Of a DNA stretch of 64,000 bases, positions 1 through 8,686 are shown piece after piece. Under the pieces are notes generated by a model. It ran no database searches and was not told the origin of the DNA. It saw nothing but the letters and a program-made list of their open reading frames with translations. The first letter of the stretch is position 1. The number at the start of each line of letters is the position of its first letter. Origin of the DNA: Planctomycetota bacterium (GTDB taxonomy: Bacteria; Planctomycetota; B15-G4; SIAN01); the NCBI GenBank assembly GCA_009691715.1, contig SIAN01000001.1:183068-247067 (forward strand). The letters run 5' to 3'. A program made the translations under genes and the position numbers.

Positions 1-1
1 C

Positions 2-2143
2 CGCCTCGCCGGAGGCGAGCGTGAACGGCGCAACCTCCACGCGGCGCTCGCGCTGGCGCTGCATGAACAGCGCACCGGCGGCGTCGTGCTGCCCGAGTCG
101 CTCTTCGATCACTATCTGCCGATGGTGCGCACGAGCGACTTGCTGCTGCGCGCCACCGCATGCGTGGTCTGCGGAATGATTGGCTATCGCGAAGATGCGC
201 GCCGCGAGGTGGCGAAGGCGACAGTGGTGCCGGCGCTCGCCGATGGGGTGGTGAATGGCCGGTTCTTCGGCGATTTCGAGCTCTGCTTCAAGAGCTCGGT
301 GGCGACGCTCGAGCTGCAGACGGGCGAACATTTCGGCAGCAGCATCCCGGCGTGGCGGGAGTGGTTCTCGAAGAATCCCGACGCTCGTTTCGCCGGCAAG
401 AGCGAGTTGCAGGGGTTGGTGTTGGCCGAGGATGAGCTGGACGCCGTGGTCGTCACGTCGCGTGCTGACGCCACCGGGCTTCAGCAGACCGACCTCGTGC
501 TCTGTGGCGATCGCCATCGCGCGCAGGTGGCCGGCGGTGTGCGACCGGGCGCCATGGTGCTCGAACTCGAGACCATGCGCGCGCTCCTGATCAGCCTCGA
601 GGCGCAGGGGCTGCTCCTGGGTGAGCTGCCGCGGCAACTCACGCCATCGCAGGCGGGCGACCTGGTGGTGCGGGTGACGACGCGGGGGCGCGAGCGGGTG
701 GTCGCGGTGCGGGTCGACGATCCGAAGATCCGGGCGTTCGACGCGGCACTCTCGGCGGCGGCGGAGCCGACGCTCTGGCAGCAATTGCTGACCTTCGACA
801 CGACCTATCCGCAGCGGTTCGCGGAGGAGCACGCCTGGTACACGACCCACTTGGAGCCGGCGCCGCGCAAGTCGCGCCTGATCGACCTGGCGCTCACTTC
901 GATCAGTGGCGATGACCCCGACGCGGTACGGCGTGCGTTTTCGGTGCTCGGTCGAGTCCACGATCTCGGTGCGAGCGTGCGTGCGACGCAGGTCGATGCG
1001 CTCGCGGCGCAGCTCGCGCGGCTGCCGCCGGGCGATATGCGTGCGGACAAGCTGCTCGACCTGCTGATCTCGACGCATCGTGATGACGCGTTCGAGCGAG
1101 TGGTCGATGCGCTCGCGCCGCGCGGTGGGGCGGCGCAGGATGCGATCGCGAGCGCGCTGCTGCGGATGGATCGCGCAGACCGCGGCGTCGACGATGCACG
1201 CCCGCCGGTGCGGATGGCAGCGCTCGCGCTGGTCGAGCGCGACCAGCTGGTGCTCGCCGACGACCGCCTGATCACGTTGGCACGGACCGATGGCGACGAG
1301 CGGGTGCGGGGGAAAGCTCTTGCGCTGCTGGCGCGCCGCGGCGGCGATGCCGGGGTTGCGCTCCTGCTCGAGCAGGCGGAGTCGGCGCCGCCGTTGGTGC
1401 GCACCGCGGCGCTGCGCCTGCTCGGCCTGTCGCATCGTGAGGACGCGTTGCAGTGCTTGATCGCGGCCATGCGTGGCACCGATCCATCGCTGGCGGCGTC
1501 GGCGCTCGAAGGACTCTCGACCCGTGGCGATGAGCGCGCCGCGGAAGCGCTCGATGCGCTGGTGCGCGAGCGTGGCACCGACGACGCGCTCGGCCGCTTG
1601 GCACTGGCGTCGATCAAGGGGCTTCCGCGGCCGCTGGCGATCGAACGGCTGCGTCGGCTGGTGAGCGAGGCGGCGGGGGCGCTGTCGCGCGAAGCGGCCT
1701 ACGGTCTGGCAGACCTCGGCGAGATGGACGCGGTCCCGACGCTGCTTGCTGATCTCGAGGAAGAGAAGCTCCATCGCCGGGCGCGGACGTTGCTCACTTA
1801 CCTGTTCTGCAAGGACCCTGGAACCGAGTCGTGGCGCTTCCGTTCGCTGCATGAGTCGACGCCTGGCTTGAGCCATGCCGACCACTTCCTGGCCGCATTG
1901 AAGGAGGGTGGCGCCTTGGTTCCCGAGGGCAACGACCTGAGCGACCGCTCGTTCCAACAGCTCCTCGTCGCCGCTCTCGAGGACGCGCGCTGGTTTGTGC
2001 GGCGCAGCGCGCTCGAGTTGCTGGAGGCGGCGCACGCGCGTGTCCTCGGCAGCTTGGCGCACGATGCGACGCCCGATGAGATCCGCGCGCTGGCCAGCCG
2101 CTGGCGCGAGGCGATCGAGGTCCAGGCGAGCGGCGGGCACTGA
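2..2143 (+). CDS. HEAT-repeat protein (5' end outside window)
   Basis: The frame is open from base 2 with no stop, so the true start probably lies upstream; a GTG at 86 is the first internal start candidate and would give 685 residues. The protein is almost wholly alpha-helical, with repeated Ala/Leu/Arg-rich helix pairs of about 30 residues, clearest from roughly residue 370 to 580 of the GTG form. This is the pattern of HEAT or armadillo-like repeats, which form solenoid scaffolds. No catalytic motif is visible. It sits 26 bases upstream of the moxR gene on the same strand, so it may be co-transcribed with the MoxR/Bat operon. HEAT-repeat architecture is fairly secure; function is unknown. 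Confidence 0.7.
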   Translation, partial: RLAGGERERRNLHAALALALHEQRTGGVVLPESLFDHYLPMVRTSDLLLRATACVVCGMIGYREDARREVAKATVVPALADGVVNGRFFGDFELCFKSSVATLELQTGEHFGSSIPAWREWFSKNPDARFAGKSELQGLVLAEDELDAVVVTSRADATGLQQTDLVLCGDRHRAQVAGGVRPGAMVLELETMRALLISLEAQGLLLGELPRQLTPSQAGDLVVRVTTRGRERVVAVRVDDPKIRAFDAALSAAAEPTLWQQLLTFDTTYPQRFAEEHAWYTTHLEPAPRKSRLIDLALTSISGDDPDAVRRAFSVLGRVHDLGASVRATQVDALAAQLARLPPGDMRADKLLDLLISTHRDDAFERVVDALAPRGGAAQDAIASALLRMDRADRGVDDARPPVRMAALALVERDQLVLADDRLITLARTDGDERVRGKALALLARRGGDAGVALLLEQAESAPPLVRTAALRLLGLSHREDALQCLIAAMRGTDPSLAASALEGLSTRGDERAAEALDALVRERGTDDALGRLALASIKGLPRPLAIERLRRLVSEAAGALSREAAYGLADLGEMDAVPTLLADLEEEKLHRRARTLLTYLFCKDPGTESWRFRSLHESTPGLSHADHFLAALKEGGALVPEGNDLSDRSFQQLLVAALEDARWFVRRSALELLEAAHARVLGSLAHDATPDEIRALASRWREAIEVQASGGH

Positions 2144-2169
2144 AACCCGCCTCCGCTCCGGAGCGCTCC

Positions 2170-3138
2170 TTGCCGTCCGACCGAAAGCTAGATGCAGAGA
2201 TCGAAGCTGCCGGCGCATTGTTGACCCGCATCGAGCGCGAGGTCGCTTCCGTGCTGGTCGGGCAGCAGCCGCTGGTGCGTCGTCTGCTGGTGGCGCTGCT
2301 CGCGGACGGCCACGCGTTGATCGAGGGCGTGCCGGGAATCGGCAAGAGCCTCGCGGTCGCGGCGTTGGCGCGCGCGAGCGGGCTCGCGTTCAAGCGCGTC
2401 CAGTTCACGCCGGACCTGCTCCCGGCCGACGTGATCGGCACCCAGGTCTTCCGGCCCGGCAGCGGCGAGTTCACCATCCGGCGCGGGCCGCTGTTCGCCG
2501 AATTGGTCCTGGCGGACGAGATCAACCGCGCGCCACCCAAGGTGCAGAGCGCGCTGCTCGAGGCCATGCAGGAGCGACAGGTCACGATCGGCGAGCAGAC
2601 GCTGCCGTTGCCGTCGCCGTTCGTCGTGTTCGCCACGCAGAATCCGATCGAGCACGATGGCACCTATCCGTTGCCCGAGGCGGAACTCGACCGGTTCCTG
2701 TTCAAGTTGCAGATCGGCTACCCGGCACGGGCCGACGAGGAGGAGATCCTCCGCCGCCACGGACGTGGGACGCCGCGCCACGAGCTCGCCGCCGTCGCCA
2801 CGCGCGAGGAGTTGCTGCACGCGCGCAGCCTGCTCGATTCGATCCACGCCGAGCCGGCGATCCACGACTACGTGCTGCGCCTGATCGTCGCGACCCGCGA
2901 TCCGTCCCGCCGCGAGCTCCGGCTTGGGGCATCACCGCGCGCTGCGCTGGCGCTGCTGGTGGCGGCGAAAGGGCTGGCGTTGCTGCGCGGACGTGCCTAC
3001 GTGACGCCTTCCGACGTGAAGGAACTGGCGCCCGACGTGTTGCGCCACCGCCTGCTGCTGTCGTTCGAGGCCGAGGCGGCCGGCCAGACGGTCGATGCGC
3101 TGTTGGCTGAACTGCTCCGTTCTGTCGCTGCGCCTTGA
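2170..3138 (+). CDS. MoxR-family AAA+ ATPase
   Basis: A 322-residue AAA+ ATPase of the MoxR family. The Walker A motif GVPGIGKS lies at residues 53-60 and the Walker B region LVLADEINRAPP near 112-123, followed by the family-typical FATQNPIEHDGTYPLPEAEL segment. MoxR proteins act as cytoplasmic chaperone-like ATPases, usually encoded with DUF58 and von Willebrand A proteins, as here. Translation probably starts at TTG 2170; there is no ATG near the conserved N-terminus. The gene overlaps the next one by 4 bases, which suggests translational coupling. The family assignment is firm; the client is not known from sequence. Confidence 0.93.
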   Translation: MPSDRKLDAEIEAAGALLTRIEREVASVLVGQQPLVRRLLVALLADGHALIEGVPGIGKSLAVAALARASGLAFKRVQFTPDLLPADVIGTQVFRPGSGEFTIRRGPLFAELVLADEINRAPPKVQSALLEAMQERQVTIGEQTLPLPSPFVVFATQNPIEHDGTYPLPEAELDRFLFKLQIGYPARADEEEILRRHGRGTPRHELAAVATREELLHARSLLDSIHAEPAIHDYVLRLIVATRDPSRRELRLGASPRAALALLVAAKGLALLRGRAYVTPSDVKELAPDVLRHRLLLSFEAEAAGQTVDALLAELLRSVAAP

Positions 3139-4043
3139 GCGAGGCAGGTGTGGCTCGCCACCCGGTCGACGCGCGCGTCCTCGCAGTGGTTCGTGCGCTC
3201 GAAGTGAGAGCACGCCGGGAGGTGCGCCGTGGCCTCGGCGGCGCTTGGCAAAGCGCGGTGCGCGGCGCTGGGATCGAGTTCGCCGAAGTGCGCGAGTACG
3301 TGGTCGGTGACGACGCGCGCACCGTCGACTGGAACGTGACCGCGCGCTCGGGGCGCTTGCAGGTCAAGCGCTTCGACGAGGAGCGCGAGCAGTCGGTCCT
3401 CTTCCTGCTCGACGCATCGCGGAGCACGCGCGAGGCCGCCGGAGAGCGACCATGGCGCGAGGCGGCGGCGGAGTTGCTGCTGCTGGTCGGGCTCGCCGCG
3501 GCGCGAGTCGGCGATCGGATCGGAGCGGTCTTCTTCAGTGCGACCGTCGATCGCATGGTGGCGCCGCGTCACGGCGGCCACGCGCTGCTGGCGCTGGCGA
3601 CGGAGTGGTTGGAATGGAGCGGTGGCAGCGATGCGACCGATCTCGACGCGACGCTGAAAGCGTTGCTGCAGGTTCGGATGCAGCCGGCGCTGGTCTTCGT
3701 CGTGACCGATGCGCATGCGCCGCCGAGTGACGCGCTGCTGGCTCGCGCGGCGGCGCGCCACGATCTGGTGTTCCTGGCGCTGCGCTCCGGATGGCTTGCG
3801 CAGCTGCCGGCGAAGGGGCGTTGGCGCCTCGATGATCCAGAAGGCGCTGGTCGCTTTGTCGTCGATCTCGGCTCACCGGTGGTGCGAGCCGCGTTGCTCC
3901 TGCGTTTCTCAGAGGCGCGCGCGGCCGCGAGAGCGCGAGCGGTGCGGTTGGGCGCTGAGTGGCTGGAACTGGATGCCGACGGCGACCTCGCGACGCCACT
4001 GCTTGATTGGGCGCGGCGGCGAGCGCTGCGGAGCCAACGATGA
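3135..4043 (+). CDS. DUF58 domain protein of the MoxR/Bat operon
   Basis: A 302-residue protein with the DUF58 hallmark FAEVREYVVGDDARTVDWNV near residues 50-70, followed by a von Willebrand A-like fold with LFLLDASRST. DUF58 proteins normally lie directly after MoxR and are thought to work with it in cell-envelope or metal-insertion processes. The TTG start at 3135 overlaps the moxR stop codon, and the end overlaps the next gene by 4 bases. The protein lacks the N-terminal membrane helices found in some DUF58 proteins, so it is probably cytoplasmic or peripheral. A GTG at 3150 is an alternative start. Confidence 0.9.
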   Translation: MSEAGVARHPVDARVLAVVRALEVRARREVRRGLGGAWQSAVRGAGIEFAEVREYVVGDDARTVDWNVTARSGRLQVKRFDEEREQSVLFLLDASRSTREAAGERPWREAAAELLLLVGLAAARVGDRIGAVFFSATVDRMVAPRHGGHALLALATEWLEWSGGSDATDLDATLKALLQVRMQPALVFVVTDAHAPPSDALLARAAARHDLVFLALRSGWLAQLPAKGRWRLDDPEGAGRFVVDLGSPVVRAALLLRFSEARAAARARAVRLGAEWLELDADGDLATPLLDWARRRALRSQR

Positions 4044-4927
4044 GCGGTTGCTTGGCGGTCTGGACGCTGCTCGTCGCGCTGGTCGCGGCGCAAGACGGCG
4101 CTGCACGCGCCGAGTTCGCGGCGTTGCGCGGGCCGGGGCGCTCGGTCGCTCTTGGCGAGACGATCGAGCTCGATCTGGCGGTGGAGTCGGCGCCGGGCGC
4201 GACGTTGCGGTTGGCGGGGAGCTTTGCGCTGGATCCGGCGTTCGTGGTGGAGGAGCGACGAAGCAGCGCGGCCGGGGACGAGGATCGAACGGCGCACCTC
4301 ACGCTGGTCGTGCGTGCGTGCGGGCCCGGTCGGTTCGAGCTCGGACCGTTCACGGTCGCGTTGACCGATCCCGACGGGCGCGAACGGCCGCTCAAGAGCG
4401 AGACGCTCACGCTCGAGATCGTTCCGCCATGGCCGCCAGGCGCGCCGCCGCCGCCGTTCACGGAGTGGCGTCGAGCTTCCTCCGAGCGTTCGGAGCCGTC
4501 GATTTCGGGGCGCGTCCCATTCGTCGTCCTTGGGATCGCGTCGCTGCTGTTGGTGGGCGCCTGGATGACGTGGCGCAGGCGCGCCATGTCGCCGCGAGGC
4601 GCCGCCCCCCGAGCGCGGGGTGATCGGTCGCTGCTGGCGCGACCGCTCCCGGACGATCTCGGAGCGCGACGGCGTCACTGTGCGGCGTTGCAGGCGTGGC
4701 TTCGTGCGGAACTTGCGGCGCGGTTCGATGCGACCGGTTTCGCCTGGACGCGCGAGGAGTTGATCACCGACGTTGCAGCCCCATGGTGGAGCGCGGTCGA
4801 CCGCGAAGCGCTCGCCGAGTTGCTGGCAGAGCTTGAATCGTCGATCTACTCTCGTTTCGGCGCAAGCGCCGCGCGCACCGATATCGGATCGCGGTTGGCA
4901 ACGTTGCTTCCGGAGTCGCCGTCATGA
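4040..4927 (+). CDS. BatD-like membrane protein of the Bat operon
   Basis: A 295-residue protein starting at ATG 4040, which overlaps the previous stop as ATGA. It has an N-terminal signal sequence (MSGCLAVWTLLVALVAAQ), a beta-rich extracytoplasmic region to about residue 135, a Pro-rich stretch, one membrane helix (FVVLGIASLLLVGAWMTW) and a cytoplasmic tail of about 115 residues. This layout resembles BatD/DUF4381-like proteins found between DUF58 and BatA genes. The position in the operon supports the assignment more than sequence motifs do. The in-frame extension to 4007 reads through the end of the DUF58 gene and is unlikely to be used. Confidence 0.65.
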   Translation: MSGCLAVWTLLVALVAAQDGAARAEFAALRGPGRSVALGETIELDLAVESAPGATLRLAGSFALDPAFVVEERRSSAAGDEDRTAHLTLVVRACGPGRFELGPFTVALTDPDGRERPLKSETLTLEIVPPWPPGAPPPPFTEWRRASSERSEPSISGRVPFVVLGIASLLLVGAWMTWRRRAMSPRGAAPRARGDRSLLARPLPDDLGARRRHCAALQAWLRAELAARFDATGFAWTREELITDVAAPWWSAVDREALAELLAELESSIYSRFGASAARTDIGSRLATLLPESPS

Positions 4928-5889
4928 ACGGCGGAAGCGTCTCCCAGTCGCTGGCGCTGGTCTTCGCGCTCGCGGCGCTGCTGCTGGCCGAGGCGTGGCG
5001 GCGGCGGCGAAGACGGCGCGTCGGGATCGCTTTCGCTGACAGCAGTTGGCTTCGCGGACTGCCTTCGAGTGGGCGCGACCGGTGGGCGCGGGCGCTGCCC
5101 TATCTGCGGCTCGCGACGCTCGCGCTGCTGGCGCTTGCGCTCGCCGATCCCGCGGTCGAGCGCCGCGCCGCCGAGGAATCGCACGCTGGCGTCGATCTGC
5201 TGGTCACCCTCGACCAGTCGTCGTCGATGACGGTCGTGTTGCCCGGCTCGTTCGCCAGTCGGCGCTTCGACGCGGCACGCGCCGCGATCCGCCGGTTCGC
5301 GGTGGGGCGCGAGGGTGATCGGATCGGGCTCACGACCTTCGCGAAATACCCGCGGCTGCGCTGCCCGCTCACCTGGGATCACGCGCTGTTCGAGTCGTGC
5401 CTCGACGAATTGACGACGGTGCAGGACAGCACTGAGGACCTGACGGCGATCGGCGTGGCGCTCGCCGATGGCGCGCAACGACTGTCGACGCGGGCCGGCA
5501 CCAAGGTGCTGGTGCTGGTCACCGACGGCGCCAGCAATCACGGATCGATCGATCCGCTCGAGGGCGCGGCGCTGTGCCGTGCGGAGGGCGTGCGCGTCTA
5601 CGCCATCGCGCTCGGCGGCGGGGAGGAATTCGGCAGCGGTCGAACGGCGCCCGACCGGGCGCTGCTGGAGGCGATCGCGAGCCAGACGGGTGGCGTCGCG
5701 TTCCACGCGACCGATGAATCGGGTTTGCAGGCAGCGTGGCGCACGATCGATGCGTTGGAGCAGGCGCCGATCGTGCGACGCGAGGGCGTGGTGGGGAGAC
5801 CCATCGCGACCCGCCTGATGCTGATTGCCGTGATCATCCTGCTCGCTCTTGCCGCGGGTGAACGCGCCGCCCTGCGGAGCTTGCCGTGA
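4924..5889 (+). CDS. BatA-like von Willebrand factor A membrane protein
   Basis: A 321-residue protein with a membrane helix near residues 7-24, a strongly basic run of seven Arg, a second helix near 60-75, a von Willebrand A domain and a C-terminal helix near 292-312. The metal-ion-dependent adhesion site is intact (DQSSS at residues 97-101). This is the arrangement of BatA (aerotolerance operon) proteins. The start ATG 4924 overlaps the previous stop. The acidic VWA domain lies between the membrane helices, and partners are probably the other Bat proteins and MoxR. Family confidence is good; the role in oxidative or envelope stress is inferred from the operon. Confidence 0.87.
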   Translation: MNGGSVSQSLALVFALAALLLAEAWRRRRRRRVGIAFADSSWLRGLPSSGRDRWARALPYLRLATLALLALALADPAVERRAAEESHAGVDLLVTLDQSSSMTVVLPGSFASRRFDAARAAIRRFAVGREGDRIGLTTFAKYPRLRCPLTWDHALFESCLDELTTVQDSTEDLTAIGVALADGAQRLSTRAGTKVLVLVTDGASNHGSIDPLEGAALCRAEGVRVYAIALGGGEEFGSGRTAPDRALLEAIASQTGGVAFHATDESGLQAAWRTIDALEQAPIVRREGVVGRPIATRLMLIAVIILLALAAGERAALRSLP

Positions 5890-6701
5890 TCTTCAGCGCG
5901 CCACAGTGGGGTTTGGCGGCGCTCGCGCTGTTGGCGCTGGCGGCGTGGCGCGCACGCGACCGTCGCGCGTGGTTCGACGCGGTCGGCGCGGCGCTCCTGC
6001 TCGCGGCGCTGGCACAGCCGCAGTGGCGGACGCACCCGGCCGCTCGTGACGCACAGTCGCCGGCGCTCGTGCTGCTCGACGTCTCGCGCAGCATGCTGGC
6101 GAAGGACATCGCGCCGTCGCGATTCGAGCATGCCGTCGCGCAGATTGCCGATCGTGTCCGCGCGGAGCCGGGGCGAAGCTTCGGATTGATCGCGTTCGCC
6201 GGCGCCGCGTGGCGAGTCGCGCCGCCGACCGCCGACCACGAGGCACTGTTCGAACTGCTGGGGGAACTCGATCCGCGGCGGGTTTCGACCGCGGGCAGTG
6301 ATGTCGCGGCGGCGCTCGCGGTCGCGCTGGAGCTGCTCGAATCGCTCGAGCCAGCCACGCACGAAAGCGCGATTCCAGGACCGCAGTTGCTGCTCTACAC
6401 CGATGGCGAATGGGACGGCGCCGCGACCGAGCCGTTGCAGCAGAGGGCGGCGCAGGCCGGGATCGAGCTCGTCGCACACGCGGTCGGGACCACGCTCGCG
6501 ACGGCGATCGAGGATGGGGCGGAGGCCTCGCCCGATCGCACGGCGGCGCGACCCGAGCGAGTGGCGGAGCTGGCGAGCGCCTTCACGGCGCCAGTCGCTG
6601 AACCATCACGACGGCGTCCGATCGGGATCGTGACCTGGTGCGCGGTGGCGGCGTACGTCTGCCTGCTGATCGCCCATGTCCTCGCAGGAGCCGAGCGATG
6701 A
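5886..6701 (+). CDS. BatB-like von Willebrand factor A membrane protein
   Basis: A 271-residue protein related to the preceding BatA-like gene: an N-terminal helix, a second hydrophobic stretch near residue 35-45, a VWA domain with MIDAS motif DVSRS at residues 65-69, and a C-terminal helix (IVTWCAVAAYVCLLIAHVL). The GTG start at 5886 overlaps the upstream stop as GTGA. Tandem BatA/BatB genes are the usual order in these operons. In other bacteria they are linked to aerotolerance and virulence; that role is not shown here. Confidence 0.85.
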   Translation: MIFSAPQWGLAALALLALAAWRARDRRAWFDAVGAALLLAALAQPQWRTHPAARDAQSPALVLLDVSRSMLAKDIAPSRFEHAVAQIADRVRAEPGRSFGLIAFAGAAWRVAPPTADHEALFELLGELDPRRVSTAGSDVAAALAVALELLESLEPATHESAIPGPQLLLYTDGEWDGAATEPLQQRAAQAGIELVAHAVGTTLATAIEDGAEASPDRTAARPERVAELASAFTAPVAEPSRRRPIGIVTWCAVAAYVCLLIAHVLAGAER

Positions 6702-7492
6702 CTTCGGCCGCGACGCTGCCGATCGCGCTGGCATGCATCCTCGTCATCGACGTCCGCGGCGATTCGGCGCCGAACGATCGCGGCGCGAATCTCGACGCTC
6801 CGGCCGCACGGGAGGCGCTCGACATCGCCATCGCGCAGGCCGTCGCTGGCGCGTTCGAGGACGCCGCGGCCGGATTCGACGCTTTGCGCGGTCACGCGGA
6901 TCGCGCCGTCGCCGCGGCCGCGGCCTACGACTTTGCGCGGGTGCAGTACGAGCGGTCGTTGCGCCGTTCGTTTCCGGACGCTCCACCAAAACGGCCGAAG
7001 CCAGGCGCGGTCGCCGACGCGCGCGCACGGCTGGCGCAGGTGCGGGAGGAGCTTGAGTCGGCGCGGGCCGCGCTGCTTGAGGCCGGGCAGCACGCGGTGC
7101 GTGTCGAGCCGCCGGATGTCGAGCGTCTGGCCTCGATTTCTGCCGTCGTCGAGAGGTTGCGCGATGTCGAAGCGCGTGACCGAGCTTGGGCAGTGGCGGC
7201 TGAAGCGGGTGCGACTGCCCGCCGCGCCACGAATGGGCCGCTCAAGCCCGGTCCATCGGGCGCGAAGGCGTCGAGCGGTGCGCCGGGAGAGCGCGGTGGC
7301 GCGGGCAACTCCGAGGACGGGGGTGAACGTCCATCTCCGGCCTCGGCGTTGCCGATTCCTGCAGGCGGCGGACCGACGGTGGCGACGGAGGAGTTGCGAG
7401 AGCGACTGCAGCAGGCGCGGGCCGAGGCCGCCGAACACGACGAACGGCGAGCGCAAGCTGAGCGTGCCCGCGCTGGCGCGAGGCGGCAGTAG
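6698..7492 (+). CDS. Ala/Arg-rich helical protein at the end of the Bat operon (BatC position)
   Basis: A 264-residue protein starting at ATG 6698, which overlaps the BatB stop. It has a possible signal sequence (MTSAATLPIALACILVIDV), then Ala-rich amphipathic helices that could be one or two TPR-like units around residues 35-100, coiled-coil stretches, and a Gly/Pro/Ser-rich linker near 180-230. In Bat operons this place is held by BatC, a TPR protein, but there is no clear TPR signature here, so the assignment rests on position. A perfect hairpin 15 bases after the stop may end the operon. Confidence 0.6.
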   Translation: MTSAATLPIALACILVIDVRGDSAPNDRGANLDAPAAREALDIAIAQAVAGAFEDAAAGFDALRGHADRAVAAAAAYDFARVQYERSLRRSFPDAPPKRPKPGAVADARARLAQVREELESARAALLEAGQHAVRVEPPDVERLASISAVVERLRDVEARDRAWAVAAEAGATARRATNGPLKPGPSGAKASSGAPGERGGAGNSEDGGERPSPASALPIPAGGGPTVATEELRERLQQARAEAAEHDERRAQAERARAGARRQ

Positions 7493-7506
7493 GCGCCGGC
7501 ATCGTG

Positions 7507-7529
7507 ACCGGTGCACGTCATGCACCGGT
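7507..7529 (+). terminator. 9-bp perfect hairpin after the Bat operon
   Basis: The arms ACCGGTGCA (7507-7515) and TGCACCGGT (7521-7529) are exactly complementary around the loop CGTCA. There is no U-tract, so it may be a weak or Rho-assisted terminator, an RNA-stability element or a protein-binding palindrome. It lies between the stop at 7492 and the next gene's likely start at 7593. Confidence 0.4.
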
Positions 7530-7581
7530 GCGCGGCTTCGCTACCTTCTGCGCCGCGACAGATCGCGAACGCGTTTCAGAT

Positions 7582-7587
7582 GAGAGG
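7582..7587 (+). promoter_or_regulatory. Shine-Dalgarno site supporting the start at 7593
   Basis: GAGAGG lies 5 bases before ATG 7593. It supports translation starting on the short signal-peptide frame rather than on the GTG at 7504 in the downstream frame. Confidence 0.6.
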
Positions 7588-7592
7588 CAGCG

Positions 7593-8580
7593 ATGGCGGT
7601 CGGTGGCGAGCGAGGGTGGATCTCGGCGATCGGCGTGGCGCTCTTCGCGACCGCGGCGGGCGGCACCGACGACACGTTCGAGGTCGGCGCGCGCGCGTGA
7701 GCGACTCGCGCTCGAACTGCCGCCGGCGCGCAAGAACGGCGAGATCCGCTGGACCAGTGATTGGCAAGCGGCCAGGATCGAGGCCGAGCTTCGCAACGTG
7801 CCGATCGTCGCCGTCCTCGCCGACGACCAGAGCGCTGGATTTCGAACCGTCGAGAAGCTGGTGTATTCGGTGCCGGAGTTCGCGGCGTTTTCGCATGAGG
7901 TCGTGCTGCTGGCAGCGATCGATGGCAAGCAGCACGCATCGTCGAAGCGGATCGTGGACGGCATCGAAGTCGATTGGTGCACGCTGTTCGATTGCCGCTG
8001 CGAGGAGCATCGGGCGAGCCACCTCAAGGTCCGCGATCAGTTCGCGCAGCGCGAATACTGGCAACCGCTGCACGTCTTCGTTTCGGTGGATGGGGTCGAG
8101 CTCACTCGCGCGGAAGGTCACGAGATCGACTTCGATCGGTTGCGAGAGGAGCTGAAGCGCGCCAACCAGGAGCGGACCGGAGCGTGGTGGTCGTACCGCG
8201 ATTACCGCGAACTGCTCGAACGGTTGCGCGTGCTGCTCGATCAGCGCTCGTCGCGCGGTGGCGCGGCGGTCCATGTCGAGCTCGGCAAGCTCGTCGCGGC
8301 ACAGAAGAAGGCGCAGTCCGACCCGAAGCTGACGCAGCCGTTGCGGACGGAGGCAGTGGTCGCCGATGTCGAAGAACTGCGGGCGGCGTTGATCGAGGAA
8401 GCGTCGGGGCAGGTCGAGGATGCTGCGGCCGCGGCACGGATCGGCGGAGCGGTCGTCACGGCCCGGCGGGCGCTGCTGTCGATCGCACGCGAATGGAAGG
8501 GCTTTGCGCCCGAGAAGGCGGCGCAGTCCGAGCTGGCGAAGCTCCCGGCCGCCGATGGTGAAAAGCGCAAAGGCGGTTGA
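7593..8580 (+). CDS. secreted thioredoxin-like protein with an apparent frameshift
   Basis: From ATG 7593, a 35-codon frame encodes a signal peptide (MAVGGERGWISAIGVALFAT) and stops at TGA 7698-7700. A second frame continues from there to 8580 and encodes about 290 plausible residues: a thioredoxin-like segment (NVPIVAVLADDQSAGF) and then a helical C-terminal half. Nominally this second frame is open from GTG 7504, but its first 65 residues are Arg/Ser-rich and look like out-of-frame translation. The switch falls in an alternating GC run (about 7685-7697); one extra GC dinucleotide would join the two frames without a stop. Either a sequence error, a recent mutation or slippage is possible. 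There is no CxxC motif. Function unknown. Confidence 0.6.
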
Positions 8581-8595
8581 TCGGAGCAGCGTCGC

Positions 8596-8628
8596 GAAAA
8601 AGAACGAGGGCGGCTGCGGGCCGCCCTC
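8596..8628 (-). terminator. Rho-independent terminator for the minus-strand thioredoxin-like gene
   Basis: A 9-bp perfect stem (8606-8614 with 8620-8628, loop TGCGG) is followed on the minus strand by a U-rich tract (GTTCTTTTTCGC). It lies 59 bases beyond the stop of the gene ending at 8687, and may also stop transcription coming from the plus-strand gene that ends at 8580. Confidence 0.75.
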
Positions 8629-8686
8629 GAAACCGTTGCGGCCGCCCACGCAGTCGCAGCGCGATCTTCAACTCACGGCGGACTGC

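Noticed and set aside
1995..3110. Long Arg/Ala-rich open frame over the moxR gene
   Set aside because: It is a shadow frame of moxR in very GC-rich DNA; moxR has intact Walker motifs and the shadow has no recognisable domain.
7504..7592. GTG 7504 as the true start of the thioredoxin-like gene
   Set aside because: The first 65 residues read from it are Arg/Ser-rich and show no signal peptide, while ATG 7593 in another frame has a Shine-Dalgarno and a clear signal sequence.
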